Source: Marinoscillum pacificum (GTDB lineage: Bacteria; Bacteroidota; Bacteroidia; Cytophagales; Cyclobacteriaceae). From it: DNA of 64,000 nt. The DNA lies in NCBI RefSeq assembly GCF_024714495.1, contig NZ_JAMZMJ010000003.1:124001-188000 (forward strand), given 5' to 3'. Position 1 is the first letter of the stretch; every line of letters starts with the position of its first letter. Of this stretch, positions 63,842-64,000 are shown one piece after another. The position numbers were made by a program, and so were the translations under genes. The notes below the pieces were generated by a model. The model ran no database searches. It saw only the letters and a program-made list of their open reading frames with translations, and had not been told where the DNA came from.

Positions 63842-64000
63842 CTAGTAGTCAGAGTCTTGCTGCACCACTTCCCATGCCAATCGCTGTAGGTGGATTCTTA
63901 GGTCATCGTGCATATAGTCCAAGTCATTGTAGCCTCTGAGGTCATAAATACCTTTGGCTCCAGATTCGACTAAAAGTTCTTGATAGCGCTCGTTGGTGAT
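63842..64000 (-). CDS. 3' end of an unidentified gene
   Basis: The minus-strand frame enters from the right edge and ends in TAG at 63842; 52 residues are visible. They read ITNERYQELLVESGAKGIYD, then LRGYNDLDYMHDDLRIHLQR and LAWEVVQQDSDY. I do not recognise the family. A strong terminator follows after 21 bases, so this is a transcript end. Codon usage is like its neighbours. Confidence 0.7.
   Translation of the reverse strand: MTNERYQELLVESGAKGIYDLRGYNDLDYMHDDLRIHLQRLAWEVVQQDSDY

Overview
The window is about 40% GC and densely coded on both strands. It reads as a chromosomal segment of a gliding, probably marine Bacteroidota bacterium of the Cytophagales type. The evidence is a gldC 3' end, a type IX secretion C-terminal sorting domain, several TonB-dependent receptors with carboxypeptidase-like N-terminal domains, many lipoproteins, a menaquinone gene (menB), sigma-54 regulation of FtsX-type permeases, and a TAnnTTTG-like promoter. 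The genus assignment is inference. No rRNA, tRNA, CRISPR array or prophage is visible.

Layout. 0-6.3 kb: gldC end, a large TonB-dependent receptor, a voltage-gated K+ channel with a C-terminal zinc ribbon, a fasciclin lipoprotein and a TonB protein with an acidic linker. 6.3-14.8 kb: a YCII lipoprotein, a DUF1800/DUF1501 pair whose second member carries a twin-arginine-like start and a T9SS sorting domain, an acyltransferase/hydrolase pair, katG, and a TonB_C plus TPR protein. 14.9-20.2 kb: a BNR-repeat exoprotein, an ArsC-family reductase, a quinone oxidoreductase and an LpxR-like outer-membrane protein. 20.3-28.2 kb: bioF, then bioD-bioA-rlpA, separated by a block of opposite-strand genes (K+/H+ antiporter, unknowns, menB, a lipoprotein). 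28.3-36.3 kb: a lipoprotein, a haem-receptor-like TonB-dependent receptor with an unknown partner, an overlapping pair of unknown exported genes, a GH13 lipoprotein, a previously untracked 41-residue gene with its own promoter and terminator, and a zinc-ribbon protein. 36.3-46.7 kb: three tandem FtsX/MacB-type permeases without an ATPase, divergent from a sigma-54 response regulator and its histidine kinase, followed by a thioesterase.

46.7-54.1 kb is the most plastic part. It holds several palindromic intergenic repeats, a 129-bp element with 10-bp terminal inverted repeats, a remnant of a SanA-like gene beside an intact SanA-like gene, a 57-residue GYxDGY-repeat lipoprotein, an AraC regulator with a membrane protein, a truncated gene fragment, a DinB protein, an extended RluA pseudouridine synthase, and a DUF559 nuclease-like gene bracketed by inverted repeats that end at the stop codon of the neighbouring receptor gene. 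54.1-64 kb: a TonB-dependent receptor divergent from an azurin lipoprotein, MFS and AEC transporters, an OmpR-type two-component system, a DbpA-like RNA helicase, a NaChBac-type channel with a TLEGWND filter, and the 3' end of an unidentified gene.

Transcription units are short and mostly closed by clear intrinsic terminators. The most novel-looking items are the DUF559 inverted-repeat cassette, the hidden 41-residue gene, the ATPase-less permease trio with its sigma-54 system, and the two unusual S4 ion channels.
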